DNA from: Epiperipatus broadwayi
Lineage: Eukaryota; Onychophora; Udeonychophora; Euonychophora; Peripatidae
NCBI GenBank assembly: GCA_028023455.1
Contig: JAQFVV010000003.1
Span: 2,272,925 to 2,336,924, forward strand
Direction: 5' to 3'
Length of the DNA stretch: 64,000 bases
Of this stretch, positions 51,103 through 61,861 are shown piece after piece (the first letter of the stretch is position 1; every line of letters starts with the position of its first letter). A program made the position numbers and the translations under genes. Below the pieces are notes generated by a model, which was given only the letters and a program-made list of their open reading frames with translations, had not been told where the DNA came from and made no database searches.

Positions 51103-51748
51103 TTCTGGATATATGAAGAAACAATTAACATCATTATATATATATATATATATTGTACCTATATTGATATAGGCACATATAATTTTTATCTAAAATTATT
51201 ATTAAAGTAATCTTTCATAAAAGAAAAACATAAAATTAAATGTTGAAGAATTTATTGCAGCTTGTTTTCGAAAAGGATAAGAATTAAATAGTTTTCTAGT
51301 GTTAGTTTTTGAAATAAAAAAGCTGCAATTAATTAGTCAAAAGGGGGGAGGGGGAGTCTTGGTTTAAGAAATGAAACTAAGGGTTGTGAAAGGAAGTAAA
51401 GAGTTTTATTAGTATTCGTAAAAATATAATTTGAAAAAGTTAAAACATACAAATCTCTTTTCATTCAATTTTCATTAAAGAAAAAATAATGTTAAAACTA
51501 AATAGTAAATTGTATTAAAATATATGTGCGTATATATTTGAGATTTGTAAATAAATAAAATGTATGCGAAATAAAAGAAGATTATCATTAAAAACACGGC
51601 AATGGCTATTAATAAAATAAAACAACACATTTTATTGCATGGCTATTACTAATTAAGCAATCTTCCAAAACACGTTTATCAAATCATTATCATTGGAATT
51701 TGATAACAGATCTTTGCCGGAGATATTAGAAAGACAACAAGGCGCAGG

Positions 51749-51756
51749 TATAAATA
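51749..51756 (+). promoter_or_regulatory. TATA box in the 5' LTR
   Basis: TATAAATA within GGCGCAGGTATAAATAGACC, conserved in the other LTR at 56040-56047. It is the likely core of the element's promoter, by position and motif only. Confidence 0.55.
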
Positions 51757-52066
51757 GACCTTTTTTTTATCGGACAGGATTCATTCCACAAATTAATTGA
51801 GTTGAGACAATGAGTTCCACAAATTAATTGAGTGAGTGCAGTTCAGAAATTAATTGTGCAGTTAACAAACAAAATGCAGTGTTGAGAAGATCCTGGGAAT
51901 GCATGTTTATCTCCAGCCCAGATGTCCGATGAAAACAGCAGATCTGCCTGTGAAATAATGTCAGCTTAACATCGTAGAAAATCTCCGTCCATATCTAATT
52001 GTCTTCGATAGTAATAATCGTGAAAATCAGGAAACTCAGCAAGGAAACATCCCAGCTGGCTGGAAG

Positions 52067-52098
52067 CATTCATACTGGAACCATTCATACTGGAACAA
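52067..52098. repeat. Short tandem repeat in the LTR
   Basis: CATTCATACTGGAAC occurs twice in a row. It is also present in the 3' LTR near 56357. Confidence 0.85.
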
Positions 52099-53227
52099 CA
52101 AACAAGAAGAAAACAAAGTGTTAAATCTACGTTCAAAATCCTAGGTAAAACATTTGCTTATTTTCATTTATACTGTAATAGCAAATGCATTTCATTAATT
52201 CGTGCGAATCCTCCAAGAGTCTAATTATATGAACTCAATATCGTACATAAATGAACTATTGATGTGTGTGATTAAATTTCAAATGCTATGTAATACTTTA
52301 ATATTATTATGTGTGTGCATGAGTTCATATGTGCGTGATCCTTATATCAATATTATTAGTTAAATTAGATAAATACCAGTGTTTTGTTATGAAAGTAAAC
52401 AAGAATATTTAAACTAGTTTAGAAATGTCAATTTAAAATATGCGTGTGTTTTATTAGAATTATAAAATGTTTAAATTTAGAAAATAAATGTTAGTTAATA
52501 AATTATCTTTAAAATTAAACTTTATTTGTCGGTCAATTCTTTTTAACAAATTCTTTATCAAGTCTTTTAACCACTAATTAAGTAAAATCTATTAGTGATT
52601 ACAAACAGCTGAGCTAGTCGTGGATTTAGGCGTTGAGTTAGTGGTCATTGCTTAAAGTGTGTTATTTATTCATCTTTGAATAGATAGCTGGCGCCCGTGT
52701 TTATACACAAACAAAAAAAAGTGCTTTGAACTTGGTGTTGAACTCAACAGTCGAGAAGAAGTTATGTCCTGGAAATGTAACGTTAGTTATATACTTTATA
52801 GCTATCGTTTGGACATACATACTCTCCGAGTATGTTCTTCTCTGCCTAAGAGGCTGGTGATTCGAATCTACATATTCGAACACGTTTCAATGGCTTTATA
52901 AATGACAGTTAATTAAATACTTTGTTTTTGTTGAAAATAAAAATCTAAAAAGTTAAATTACGTATGTAAAAGTGCTTTAATTTAAAAAAAAGAATTGACC
53001 GAAAATTTTATTTTTTCGAAATGAAAAGAGATTTTGACATTTATGCTATCAAATCAGAGTCAATTGGGTGTTATGGATGGAGTTAAAGCATTAAGAGCGG
53101 GTAGTGAAAAGGACAAAAGGCTGGAGTTAACGTGAGTTTCCGTCTTAGTAAGAAAATAAATAAATAAATCGTATAGTAAATTTAGTTTAACATAAGCGCT
53201 AGTACTTTGAAATTGAAATTTTCGAAA

Positions 53228-53976
53228 ATGGATCCGAAAGAAAGCCCAATATATTTTAAAAATCCCCAGTTAGTGGAAAAAGAGAATGAAGAAGTATCTG
53301 AGATGCGAATGATGATGAAAATGATGATGAATATGATGCAAGAGTTCAAAGCAGAATTGCTAAAAGAAATGTATCAAGAAATTAAACAAAGTCAACAAGA
53401 ATTGTGTCAAGAATTGTGTCACAAAAGCTCAAAGAAGAACTCAAAGCAGAATTGAAGGCAGAAATTAGTCAGGTTAAAACAGAAATTAAAGAACTCAGAG
53501 CAGAAGTAAGAGAGATAAGATATGAAATTACAGAAAAGATAGAGAAAAATCAAGAGATTGTAGAAGTAGATTTAGTTAAAAAAAGTAAGAAAGTTGAGGT
53601 CACGAAAGAGGCAGGAATTGAATTAGAATCAGATAGCGTTGTGACAGATAAAGTAGAAACTTATGTAGATCAAAAGGTAGAAAATAGTGTAAAAGAGTTT
53701 TTACAAAGAATTAAAAATAAAAGGTTTAAAGTAAACGTTCGCATTCACTGTAGACATAGATTTAAAACAAAGAGAAAGCGTAAGAAAAAATATTCACGGT
53801 TAGGAAAAATACAGAGGTCTGTAAAGCTTAAAAGTTTTCTAATTTACAAGGCAGAAAAAATGGAAAGAGAAAGAGATAAAATGGATTTTAATCAAGAAAT
53901 AGAAGTGAGAATATGGAGTATGATTTATATTATAGAATTTGTAGAAAGAAAGAAGGAACCACCTGACATAGTTTAA
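53228..53976 (+). pseudogene. gag-like coiled-coil protein, one frameshift
   Basis: The start ATG at 53228 has a good context (GAAAATGG) and begins MDPKESPIYF. The first frame runs to 53455 through Met/Glu/Lys-rich helix-forming text (MRMMMKMMMNMMQEFKAE). The reading continues in the -1 frame from about 53420, with KLKEELKAELKAEISQV and heptad-like Glu/Lys repeats, then a Lys/Arg-rich stretch (RHRFKTKRKRKKKYSRL, near 53750-53805) and a C-terminal part to 53976. The total would be about 250 residues. Coiled coil followed by a basic region suits a structural gag with nucleic-acid binding, but there is no zinc knuckle and I do not recognise a family. The shift could be decay or -1 frameshifting; no clear slippery heptamer is seen. 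Confidence 0.65.
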
Positions 53977-55008
53977 AAGTTAGTAAACGGGTGGAATAGT
54001 AAAGGAAATAAACAAAAAAAAGACCGGAAATGGACTATGAGTCTAATATAATTATTTTGACATAGGTGAAAAGCCTGAATTAGAATTTCGCTATTTAAAA
54101 TGATGGATTGTTTTGTCAAATAATAATAATGGAGGCTTTGCAAAATAAAAGATTTTTTTTCTCCATGCACATATTAATTAAGGAAATTTTCGTAAATAAA
54201 CAGTTCAAATAAATAAAAATCAATAAAATCAAGTTAAATAAATGGGTCAAATTAAGGATTTAGAAATAATGTTTGTAGAATTAAATAAATGAATAAAATA
54301 ATGGAAATACATAAAATAAAAACAAGTTAAATAAATAAGTATAATATATCAGTAGAAAATAAATAAAATATTCATAGTAAAATAAAATAGTTCTTTGAAT
54401 ATACGCATGTTAAAATAAAAGTTTGTTTTGAATACCGTAAGTTAAGAAAAGGAAGTAAATAAATTGTTTAAAATAATCAAGATAAAAAATAAAAAAATCT
54501 CTAGTAAAATAATAATAAATGAATCATAATAAAGCAAAATAGTTTTTTTTTTCTGAGTACACGCACGTTAATATATAAGTTAAAGTAATGGGTTAAAAGT
54601 AATATCGTAATATAAATAAATATGTAAATTGATGTCTGTGATAGTTTAGAATAGTATTGTAAGTTAAATAAATATGTAAGATAATATTCGTAATAGTTCA
54701 GAATAATATAAATAAATATGTTAAAGTAATGTTCATGTGTATTTAAAATAATATTGTAGGATTAGTGATAAATAAATGAAAGTCAATCTAAATTGTATTA
54801 GGAGCATATAAGGGTTCGAATCTAAAGGGATGAGGGTAGTATAGAAGTGTTTTAGTTAAGGTTAAGTTTAAAGCTCTCGACTGGATAAATTCTAGTACCT
54901 GCAACGGATTGGCCGGGATCATTCCTCTTTTAAAAAAAGTGCACTGGCAACAACCAGAGTAAGTCATAAGTCACTTTTCAGGGGAGAATCCCCATATCTC
55001 GTACCTCG
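53977..55008. other. Internal non-coding region of the LTR element
   Basis: About 54180-54780 is rich in AAATAAATAA-like words with no frame. From 54780 the composition becomes more balanced, but still without a pol-like motif. Deleted pol remnants are possible here but not shown. Confidence 0.55.
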
Positions 55009-55190
55009 TTTTCCAAAGCGTAAGTCGGAAATGGACAGTTGAAAATTCCTGCCATTGCAGCTGCTTAGTCAAAGTCCGATCAAGAGAATTGGCAATCATT
55101 TTCCAGGGCGTAAGTCGGAAAGGACAGTTGAAATTCCTGCCATTTGCAGCAATTTTTTCTTAGTCAAAGTCCGATCAAGAGAATCAGCAG
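55009..55190. repeat. Tandem duplication, 90-bp unit, inside the LTR element
   Basis: Copies start at 55009 and 55099. They share GCGTAAGTCGGAAA, GGACAGTTGAAA, TTCCTGCCAT and TAGTCAAAGTCCGATCAAGA. The second copy has a small T-rich insertion. Confidence 0.92.
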
Positions 55191-55426
55191 CCGAAGCTTC
55201 GTTTACAAAAGATCCCTGTGCCACAAATTTAGTTTGTCCTCATGGTCATTATCCAGGACGAACATTGTAAGCAATGTTACCAGCATAGAAAGAAGAAAAG
55301 CATAATTGGAGATTGCCCTTAGCATGGAAAGGAAAAGATACACAAAAAGCAAACTTAGAAAGAATAATAAATTAAGATTTAATGTGGTCAGAGATAAAAT
55401 GGCCAAAAATGACGCATTTTACTCTC

Positions 55427-55440
55427 AAAAGGAAGGGCGG
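55427..55440 (+). promoter_or_regulatory. Polypurine tract of the LTR element
   Basis: AAAAGGAAGGGCGG immediately before the TGTAATG start of the 3' LTR. This is the standard place for the plus-strand primer of reverse transcription. Confidence 0.75.
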
Positions 55441-55445
55441 TGTAA

Positions 55446-57184
55446 TGTACCTATATTAATATAGGCACATATAATTTTTATCTAAAATTATTATTAAAGT
55501 AATCTTTCATAAAAGAAAAACATAAAATTAAATGTTGAAGAATTTATTGCAGCTTGTTTTCGAAAAGGATAAGAATTAAATAATTTTCTAGTGTTAGTTT
55601 TTGAAATAAAAAAGCTGCAATTAATTAGTCAAAAGGGGGGAGGGGAAGTCTTGGTTTAAGAAATGAAACTAAGTGTTGTGAAAGGAAGTAAAGAGTTTTA
55701 TTAGTATTCGTAAAAATATAATTTGAAAAAGTTAAAACATACAAATCTCTTTTCATTCAATTTTAATTAAAGAAAAAATAATGTTAAAACTAAATAGTAA
55801 ATTGTATTAAAATATATGTGTGTATATATTTGAGATTTGTAAATAAATAAAATGTATGCGAAATACAAGAAGATTATCATTAAAAACATGGCAAAGGCTA
55901 TTAATAAAATAAAACAACACGTTTATTGCATGGCTATTACTAATTAAGCAATCTTCCAAAACACGTTTACCAAATGATTATCATTGGAATTTGATAACAG
56001 ATCTTTGCCGGAGATATTAGAAAGACAACAAGGCGCAGGTATAAATAGACCTTTTTTTATCGGACAGGATTCATTCCACAAATTAATTGAGTTGAGACAA
56101 TGAGTTCCACAAATTAATTGAGTGAGTGCAGTTCAGAAATTAATTGTGCAGTTAAAAAACAAAATGCAGTGTTGAGAAGATCCTGGGAACGCATGTTTAT
56201 CTCCAGCCCAGATGTCCGATGAAAACAGCAGATCTGCCCGTGAAATAATGTCAGCTTAACATCGTAGAAAATCTCCGTCTGTATCTAATTGTCTTCGATA
56301 GTAATAATCGTGAAAATCAGGAAACTCAGCAAGGAAACGTCCCAGCCAGCTGGAAGCATTCATACTGGAACCATTCATACTGGAAGAAACAACAAACAAG
56401 AAGAAAACAAAGTGTTAAATCTACGTTCAAAATCCTAGGTAAAACATTTGCTTATTTTCGTTTATACTGTAATAGCCATTGCATTTCATTAATTCGTGCG
56501 AATCCTCCAAGAGTCTAATTATATGAACTCGATATCATACATAAATGAACTATTGATGTGTGTGATTAAATTTCAAATGCTATGTAATACTTTAATATTA
56601 TTATGTGTGTGCATGAGTTAATATGTGCGTGATCCTTATATCAATATTATTAGTTAAATTAGATAAATACCAGTGTTTTGTTATGAAAGTAAACAAGAAT
56701 ATTTAAACTAGTTTAGAAATGTCAATTTAAAATATGCATGTGTTTTATTAGAATTATAAAATGTTTAAATTTAGAAAATAAATGTTAGTTAATAAATTAT
56801 CTTTAAAATTAAACTTTATTTGTCGGTCAATTCTTTTTAACAAATTCTTTATCAAGTCTTTTAACCACTAATTAAGTATAATCTATTAATGATTACAAAC
56901 AGCTGAGCTAGTCGTGGATTTAGGCGTTGAGTTAGTGGCCATTGCTTAAAGTGCGTTATTTATTCATCCTTGAATAGATAGCTGGCGCCCGTGTTTATAC
57001 ACAAACAAAAAAAAGTGCTTTGAACTTGGTGTTGAACTCAACAGTCGAGAAGAAGTTATGTCCTGGAAATGTAACGTTAGTTATATACTTTATAGCTATC
57101 GTTTGGGCATACATACTCTCCGAGTATGTTCTTCTCTGCCTAAGAGGCCGGTGATTCGAATCTACATATTCGAACACGGTTCAA
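55446..57184 (+). repeat. 3' LTR
   Basis: Downstream copy of 51154-52890. Its likely full start is TGTAATGTACC at 55441, right after the polypurine tract. It ends at TTCA (57183) before TATATATATA. The TATA box is at 56040-56047 and the internal TGGCGCCCG is also kept. A 60-codon minus-strand open frame is shared with the 5' LTR (56995-57177 and 52701-52883), but this only reflects LTR identity. Confidence 0.92.
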
Positions 57185-57186
57185 TA

Positions 57187-57320
57187 TATATATACTGTAA
57201 GTGTTCAGTCAATTTAAAGTACGATATAGTTTTACGAATTCATTTTCGTTTTTATTGGTGCAGTAAATGAAAAAGTAAAAATATATCATACTTTAAATTG
57301 ACTGGACATTTATAGTTGAT
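57187..57320. repeat. Hairpin next to the 3' LTR
   Basis: GTCAATTTAAAGTACGATAT (about 57208) pairs with ATATCATACTTTAAATTGAC (about 57282), with TATATAT on the outside and a ~55-base loop. Confidence 0.82.
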
Positions 57321-60019
57321 ATATATCACTAGATATTTCTACTATAACTTAAAATGTATACCTCTTATATATATATATATCATATTTATTATGGGTACAT
57401 AATAATAGGTGTATGTAATAGACTAAAAATATGAAATATTCTATTAAGTGAGGTCAGCATTTTAGAATTTTTATTTTCTCAAAAGATTTCAGAAAATCAA
57501 TTTTAAATGACGTCTTTATATATTTATTGACTGTTGTTTACTTAAAAAATTTAATTCTAGTTTCAATCAAATTGTTAAATTTGAACAAACTACAAAATGA
57601 TATATATATATTGTAATGATACAAATTCTTGAGGTAAACGTGGGGTGATGGAAAAATCGTCATCATCAATCCCAAATCAATATGAATAAATATGAGCAAT
57701 AAGCCTGAGAGATCAATACAGAACTAATTATAAGTTCACTAGCATAACACAAAAATAATAATCATTCATCATCATGAATGATCAACAATAAAATTAAATC
57801 AACAGTCAATTTTGTGACTGGATTTGAAATAGGTCTAATATAGACCAGACTAATTATTTAACTCTTTCTAGCTTGAGGCAGATTATGTAAACAATAATTT
57901 GTATGTGCATACTTAAAAATGCTAATCCATCATAATATACCAATTAAAAATTATAATTCTAGAATACTAAAGCATGCTGATCACCATCAATGTCTTGGCC
58001 ATCTTGTACTATTAATGTATTGGCCATCTATAAACTTTAATTCCTAAATAAATAATTAAAATGAAATATAGTGCATATACATTAATGAATATTCTCTTTG
58101 CATCATCATGATCTGGATGTCCATAGCACTAAACATAAATTACTTTTATATAACAAACCATTATGCATAAATCCAGGTCAGTGAACAAAAGCTCTATATT
58201 GTTACTGTGAGCATGTGATATAATACAAACATATAATATTCTAAAGTCATTTTAGAATTGAATAAATTCACTGGAACAGCTTTAACATTGAAATATCAAT
58301 TTATTAATAACAATTTTAAACTGAAATTAAGGTCTGCTAAATTCAGCATTCTGATTTTGATTAATACAAAAAAAAATAAGCTATTACATTGTGATTTACC
58401 AATATGTCAATAGGTTTACATAAAACATAATATATATCAGCACATAGATGTGCCTCTATATAAAAAAATTATATGTCGGAATTGTGATAAACTAATATTA
58501 ATATTCAATAATTCATTTTAATAATTCAAAAAGTATGATTCATTTAACATATATATGTGTCTACATGACATTCATCTACATAAGCACAGATGTGTTACAT
58601 TAACTAAAATTATATATCAGAATTGTGATAAACTAATAATAAAATTCAATTCATTTTTTTTATAATACATAAATGCATATGTATGAGTGTATATACAAAA
58701 TATAGATAATCTGAACTAAAGCTATTAATTAATTAACCTCTTTTTTATAGTACTAAAGGTTTTTTTAAAAATATATATATACACACATTACTTTTTTGAC
58801 AGTCCATAAAAGTTTTTCTTTTTTTTTAGGTTACTCTTGATTAATTATAAACATTTTTAAAAATATTCCAGCAAGTTCTTTTGTTTTCCAATCTAGAAAG
58901 ATTTTTGGAGTTTACTTTTTTTTATTATTTCAAAATAAAATCATTTATAAATCAATCCTTTGTTTTTAAACATAATTCAAGTAAAAGCTATTTACTTGTT
59001 TTACTTTTAAATTAGAGCTTTTAACTGTCATTTTCACTAAAGAGTTTCACTTTTAATAAATAAAACTGGAAATGGTCATTTGTTATTTTCTTTCATTACT
59101 CTAGTTTTAGTTAAATAATTTACTCAAAATTATTTACCTGTAAAACTTGCTGATATCTGTAAGTACTTTATATACACTACACACCTTTGCCTATGCTTTT
59201 TTGCATATTGATAAAACTGTATTTATATTATGATAATCTCTTGGTAAGCTGGTTCCATCTAAAACCATAGACTAGCTTATTGTCATCTTCAGAAAAGGTA
59301 TAATCCAATAACTGTTGGTCTGAAGTCAGCTTCATTCAGAGTCTATGCCATCTAATACACACATATATACACAATATAAACTACATAAAAGGGAAGTGAT
59401 GTTTTCATGTGAATCCAAACTCTACTATTTTGAATTAGCAGTGGCTGAATACAGTCTTTTGCCTTCAGTTATAATTTCTTAATCATCATGCTGTCATAAT
59501 CTGTAAAACTCTCTTATAATCTTTTTTCAATCTTTTTATAGTCAGGATGAAATTTAAAAAAACATACAGTAATTAAAAGTAAGTTTTTTATCTTTATTGA
59601 AAGAAAAGTTAATGACCCTTTTCAATTTATTTTAATTCTTTCAAAAATAACTTTGTAGAAATTTTATCACAATATGTTATACAAGTTTTGATTAAACAAA
59701 ATTCTTTAATCAAAATAGTAGAATTTTATAATTACCAATATATCTATTGTAACATAAAACTATGCTTGTTTTAATGTCAAAAGCAGAATTAATAAAATAT
59801 CAATTAGATTTTTTTAAATGTTTGATTTAAAACTATAGTTTATAATAATTTTACATTCACAAATTATTATTTAACCCTTAATTGTTATTCCAGTGTAATA
59901 TTAAAAATATCTACAAAAAATTGTTTATTTGTACTTTTCCTTCCAACTTTATATATATGTGCACATACACTACTATGTTGCCATATGCCATGAGACATAT
60001 AATCATATATATATATATA
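57321..60019. other. AT-rich stretch with diverged repeat pieces
   Basis: Positions 57541-57615 (AATTCTAGTTTCAATCAAAT) resemble 61905-61980. Positions 57965-58040 resemble 29270-29345. No supported gene. The open frame that starts at 59882 is largely (TA)n and direct-repeat sequence. Confidence 0.5.
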
Positions 60020-60478
60020 TATATGTTTTGTGTGTATTGCTTAAAACATTGTAATTTGAAAATGACTTTTATATTTGACATCAAAAGGTATGAAATTTTA
60101 TCTTCCCACTTCTCTTTATTTCTGAAAGTAGTTGCCTTATCTTACTGTCAAATTGTGTGGCTGCTGCTTTATAACATGTGCCTCAAAATTGAACCAATTC
60201 TATTTTTTATCTGATTAAGAATTACTAACAAAAACTATGTAAATTATGTTTTAAAATATAAATGTTTATTTTAAAAATTAATTCTATTTTTAGTTGAAAT
60301 ATATATATATATTTCTTGTTGTGTATTGCTTAAAACATTCTAATTATTGAATATCTTTTTTATTTGACAGAAAAATGTGTGAAATATTATCCACCCAGTG
60401 CTTTTTATTTTTGAAAGTAAATACCCTAAATTAATGTTATTATCAAATTACAAGGTCATTGCTTATTAACAAAAACTG
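60020..60478 (+). repeat. Two direct repeats of ~290 bp
   Basis: Copy 1 from about 60020 and copy 2 from about 60305 both start in (TA)n followed by GTGTATTGCTTAAAACATT. They continue with TATTTGACA, a CTTTTTATTT or CTTTATTTCTGAAAGTA block, and AACAAAAACT. Copy 2 is interrupted by the transposon at 60479 and resumes at 61862. A third, weaker copy starts near 61960 (GCATATTGTTTAAAACTGCT). Confidence 0.82.
60471..60478. other. Target-site duplication, left copy
   Basis: AAAAACTG, repeated exactly at 61854-61861 on the other side of the element. Copy 1 of the surrounding direct repeat has AACAAAAACTATGTAAATTA, and copy 2 without the element would read AACAAAAACTGTGCTTGTAA. This confirms the empty-site structure. 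Confidence 0.9.
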
Positions 60479-61853
60479 GGTACTAGTAAACTATTCACTG
60501 TGCAGCCTGTGTTGGCACTGTTTCTGTGTAAAAACACAGAATTATACCGCTTTTGCGGCCGAACTTACGGCTAATAAACGAGTGATCATTAATATACGAG
60601 TAGATCGTATGTAGTGGTTATAATATGTGGCCAATTACTTCCGTGTATCGATAACACTATGTCTGCTAACAATAATATGATCGTATAGTTTGCCATTGAT
60701 TTCATTGTGGGTTGAATTCCTATGCATATTGACAGAATTTGTATCCTCACTAGAATTTAAGATGAGAGTGTGAGCATTGTCTTCTTTTTCAAGTGTTTAT
60801 TTGTTGATGTTTATGATTTTCTGTATTTCCCAACTGAAAGATTTTTGCATACTAGTAATTTTCAGCATTGTCAAAAAAATTTTTTTGGCTGATTTTGGCT
60901 TTTTTGGGGTCAAAAAAGACAAAGTAAAATTTCTCAAGCTCTCTGGCAGATGATTGGAGTTGTTTGTGGAAAAATACCATTTCTGTCATGACTCGGACAA
61001 GAGTTGAAAAAGAAAAACAACATGCCTACCACATTATTATATTTGTGGGACATCCCAAACAGAGAAATTGAGGCAGTTCCATTTTTTCAAGCCCAAAACA
61101 TCCTGCCATTCATTACAGTTGATTTAGTTCAGTCATATGTGGTTAATAAATTTATTTTCTGGAAAGAATTTGTGAATTGTTTGCGATTATTTTTATCTGT
61201 AAATCATGTAATTAACACCCAGAATGACAGTGTTAAAAAGGGGCGGCATAGTTTGTTGGACAGCTCTTGATTGATTGATTTTTTAAAAAAAAAATACTTC
61301 TTCTTTTGACATACCTATTCGTTCCATTTAGAAGCAAAAAGAGGTTTTTTGTTGTTGTTTTAAATCAATAAACAGCACATTAAGTAGATTTTTAAAATGA
61401 ACCCGAGTTTAATTTTTGTTGTTAAAAAAGAATAAAAATACCGGACGTTTTATTGAAAAAGTTAAAACTGTCCCTTATTACTTTGAAATGTATCGAATCC
61501 AAAACAAAAAAATAAAAGACGTATGTAAAAAAGAAACAGTAGATTTAGAATGAAAATCCCCCCCCCCAAATAAAGGCGTATGTCAAAAATTATGTACTTT
61601 TGAGATCCAAAAAAAAGGTCAAAGTCTCCTTTATAGTTTTAAATTTATCAAATGAAAACCAAAAAAAAAAATAATTATGTCCAAAACAAACAACAACAAT
61701 ATATTAAATATTAAAAAAAAAATATTACAGCCATATGTTAAAATACGATCTATTAGATAAAAAAAATCTACCGGCCCAGTAATGTTATAACGCTCTGTTT
61801 TTAACTAGAAACAGCGCCACCAAAGGCTGCACAGTTAATAGTTTACTAGAACC
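60479..61853 (+). mobile_element. DNA transposon with ~80-bp TIRs and 8-bp TSD, possibly Merlin-like
   Basis: The left end GGTACTAGTAAACTATT and the right end, read in reverse, GGTTCTAGTAAACTATT begin inverted repeats. These continue through ACTGTGCAGCCT, GGCACTGTTTCT or GGCGCTGTTTCT, and AAAAACA for about 80 bp. The element is 1375 bp and has perfect 8-bp duplications. The interior has more G+C at the ends and contains a short frame at 61022-61270. An 8-bp duplication with ends starting GG fits Merlin (IS1016/IS1595-like) elements. hAT and P also make 8-bp duplications but usually have different ends. It is non-autonomous or decayed, since the interior is too short for a full transposase in an intact frame. 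Confidence 0.88.
61022..61270 (+). pseudogene. Possible IS1595/Merlin-like transposase N-terminal fragment
   Basis: An 82-codon frame from the ATG at 61022. Its start, LWDIPNREIEAVPFFQAQ followed by NILP, recalls the N-terminus of Merlin/IS1595 transposases, where an E-A-hydrophobic-F-hydrophobic-Q-x-x-x-hydrophobic-hydrophobic-P segment precedes a zinc-finger part. The Cys pairs of that zinc finger are missing here. The end, SVKKGRHSLLDSS, loosely resembles the V-x-R-K-G-T-x-hydrophobic-x-x-S segment that normally lies about 70 residues further on. No catalytic DDE/N region follows. The match is weak, and the frame may be unrelated to transposition. Confidence 0.35.
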
Positions 61854-61861
61854 AAAAACTG
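61854..61861. other. Target-site duplication, right copy
   Basis: AAAAACTG, identical to 60471-60478. Confidence 0.9.

Larger units (their letters stand above)
51154..52890 (+). repeat. 5' LTR
   Basis: Aligns with 55446-57184 at about 98% identity by eye (roughly ten differences in the first 500 bases). Homology may begin at 51149: TATATTGTACC here against TGTAATGTACC at 55441. The true start is therefore probably TGTAATG, with its first bases altered by the neighbouring (TA)n. The end is near TTCA at 52889. Both LTRs include TGGCGCCCG (here 52689), which looks like a Lys-tRNA primer site but lies inside the repeated unit. Confidence 0.92.
51154..57184 (+). mobile_element. Nearly intact LTR retrotransposon, gag-only, non-autonomous
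   Basis: Two direct repeats of ~1.74 kb (51154-52890 and 55446-57184) flank a ~2.55-kb interior. A polypurine tract, AAAAGGAAGGGCGG (55427-55440), directly precedes the downstream LTR. The interior starts with TGG (52891), the expected first bases of a primer binding site. It holds a gag-like coiled-coil frame (53228-53976, one frameshift) and a 90-bp tandem repeat, but no protease, reverse transcriptase or integrase motif. It sits in a (TA)n tract, so the target duplication (AT-rich on both sides) cannot be measured. Near-identity of the LTRs implies recent insertion. It must rely on enzymes from another element. Confidence 0.9.

Noticed and set aside
52701-52883. Minus-strand 60-codon frame nearly identical at 56995-57177, looking conserved
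   Set aside because: The two copies lie in the two LTRs, so identity reflects LTR homology; the frame is antisense to the element and has no domain.
59882-60214. 110-codon frame, the longest near the right end
   Set aside because: It spans a (TA)n tract and a direct repeat; the reading is not kept in the repeat's second copy. The composition is Ile/Tyr/Cys-rich, typical of non-coding A/T DNA.
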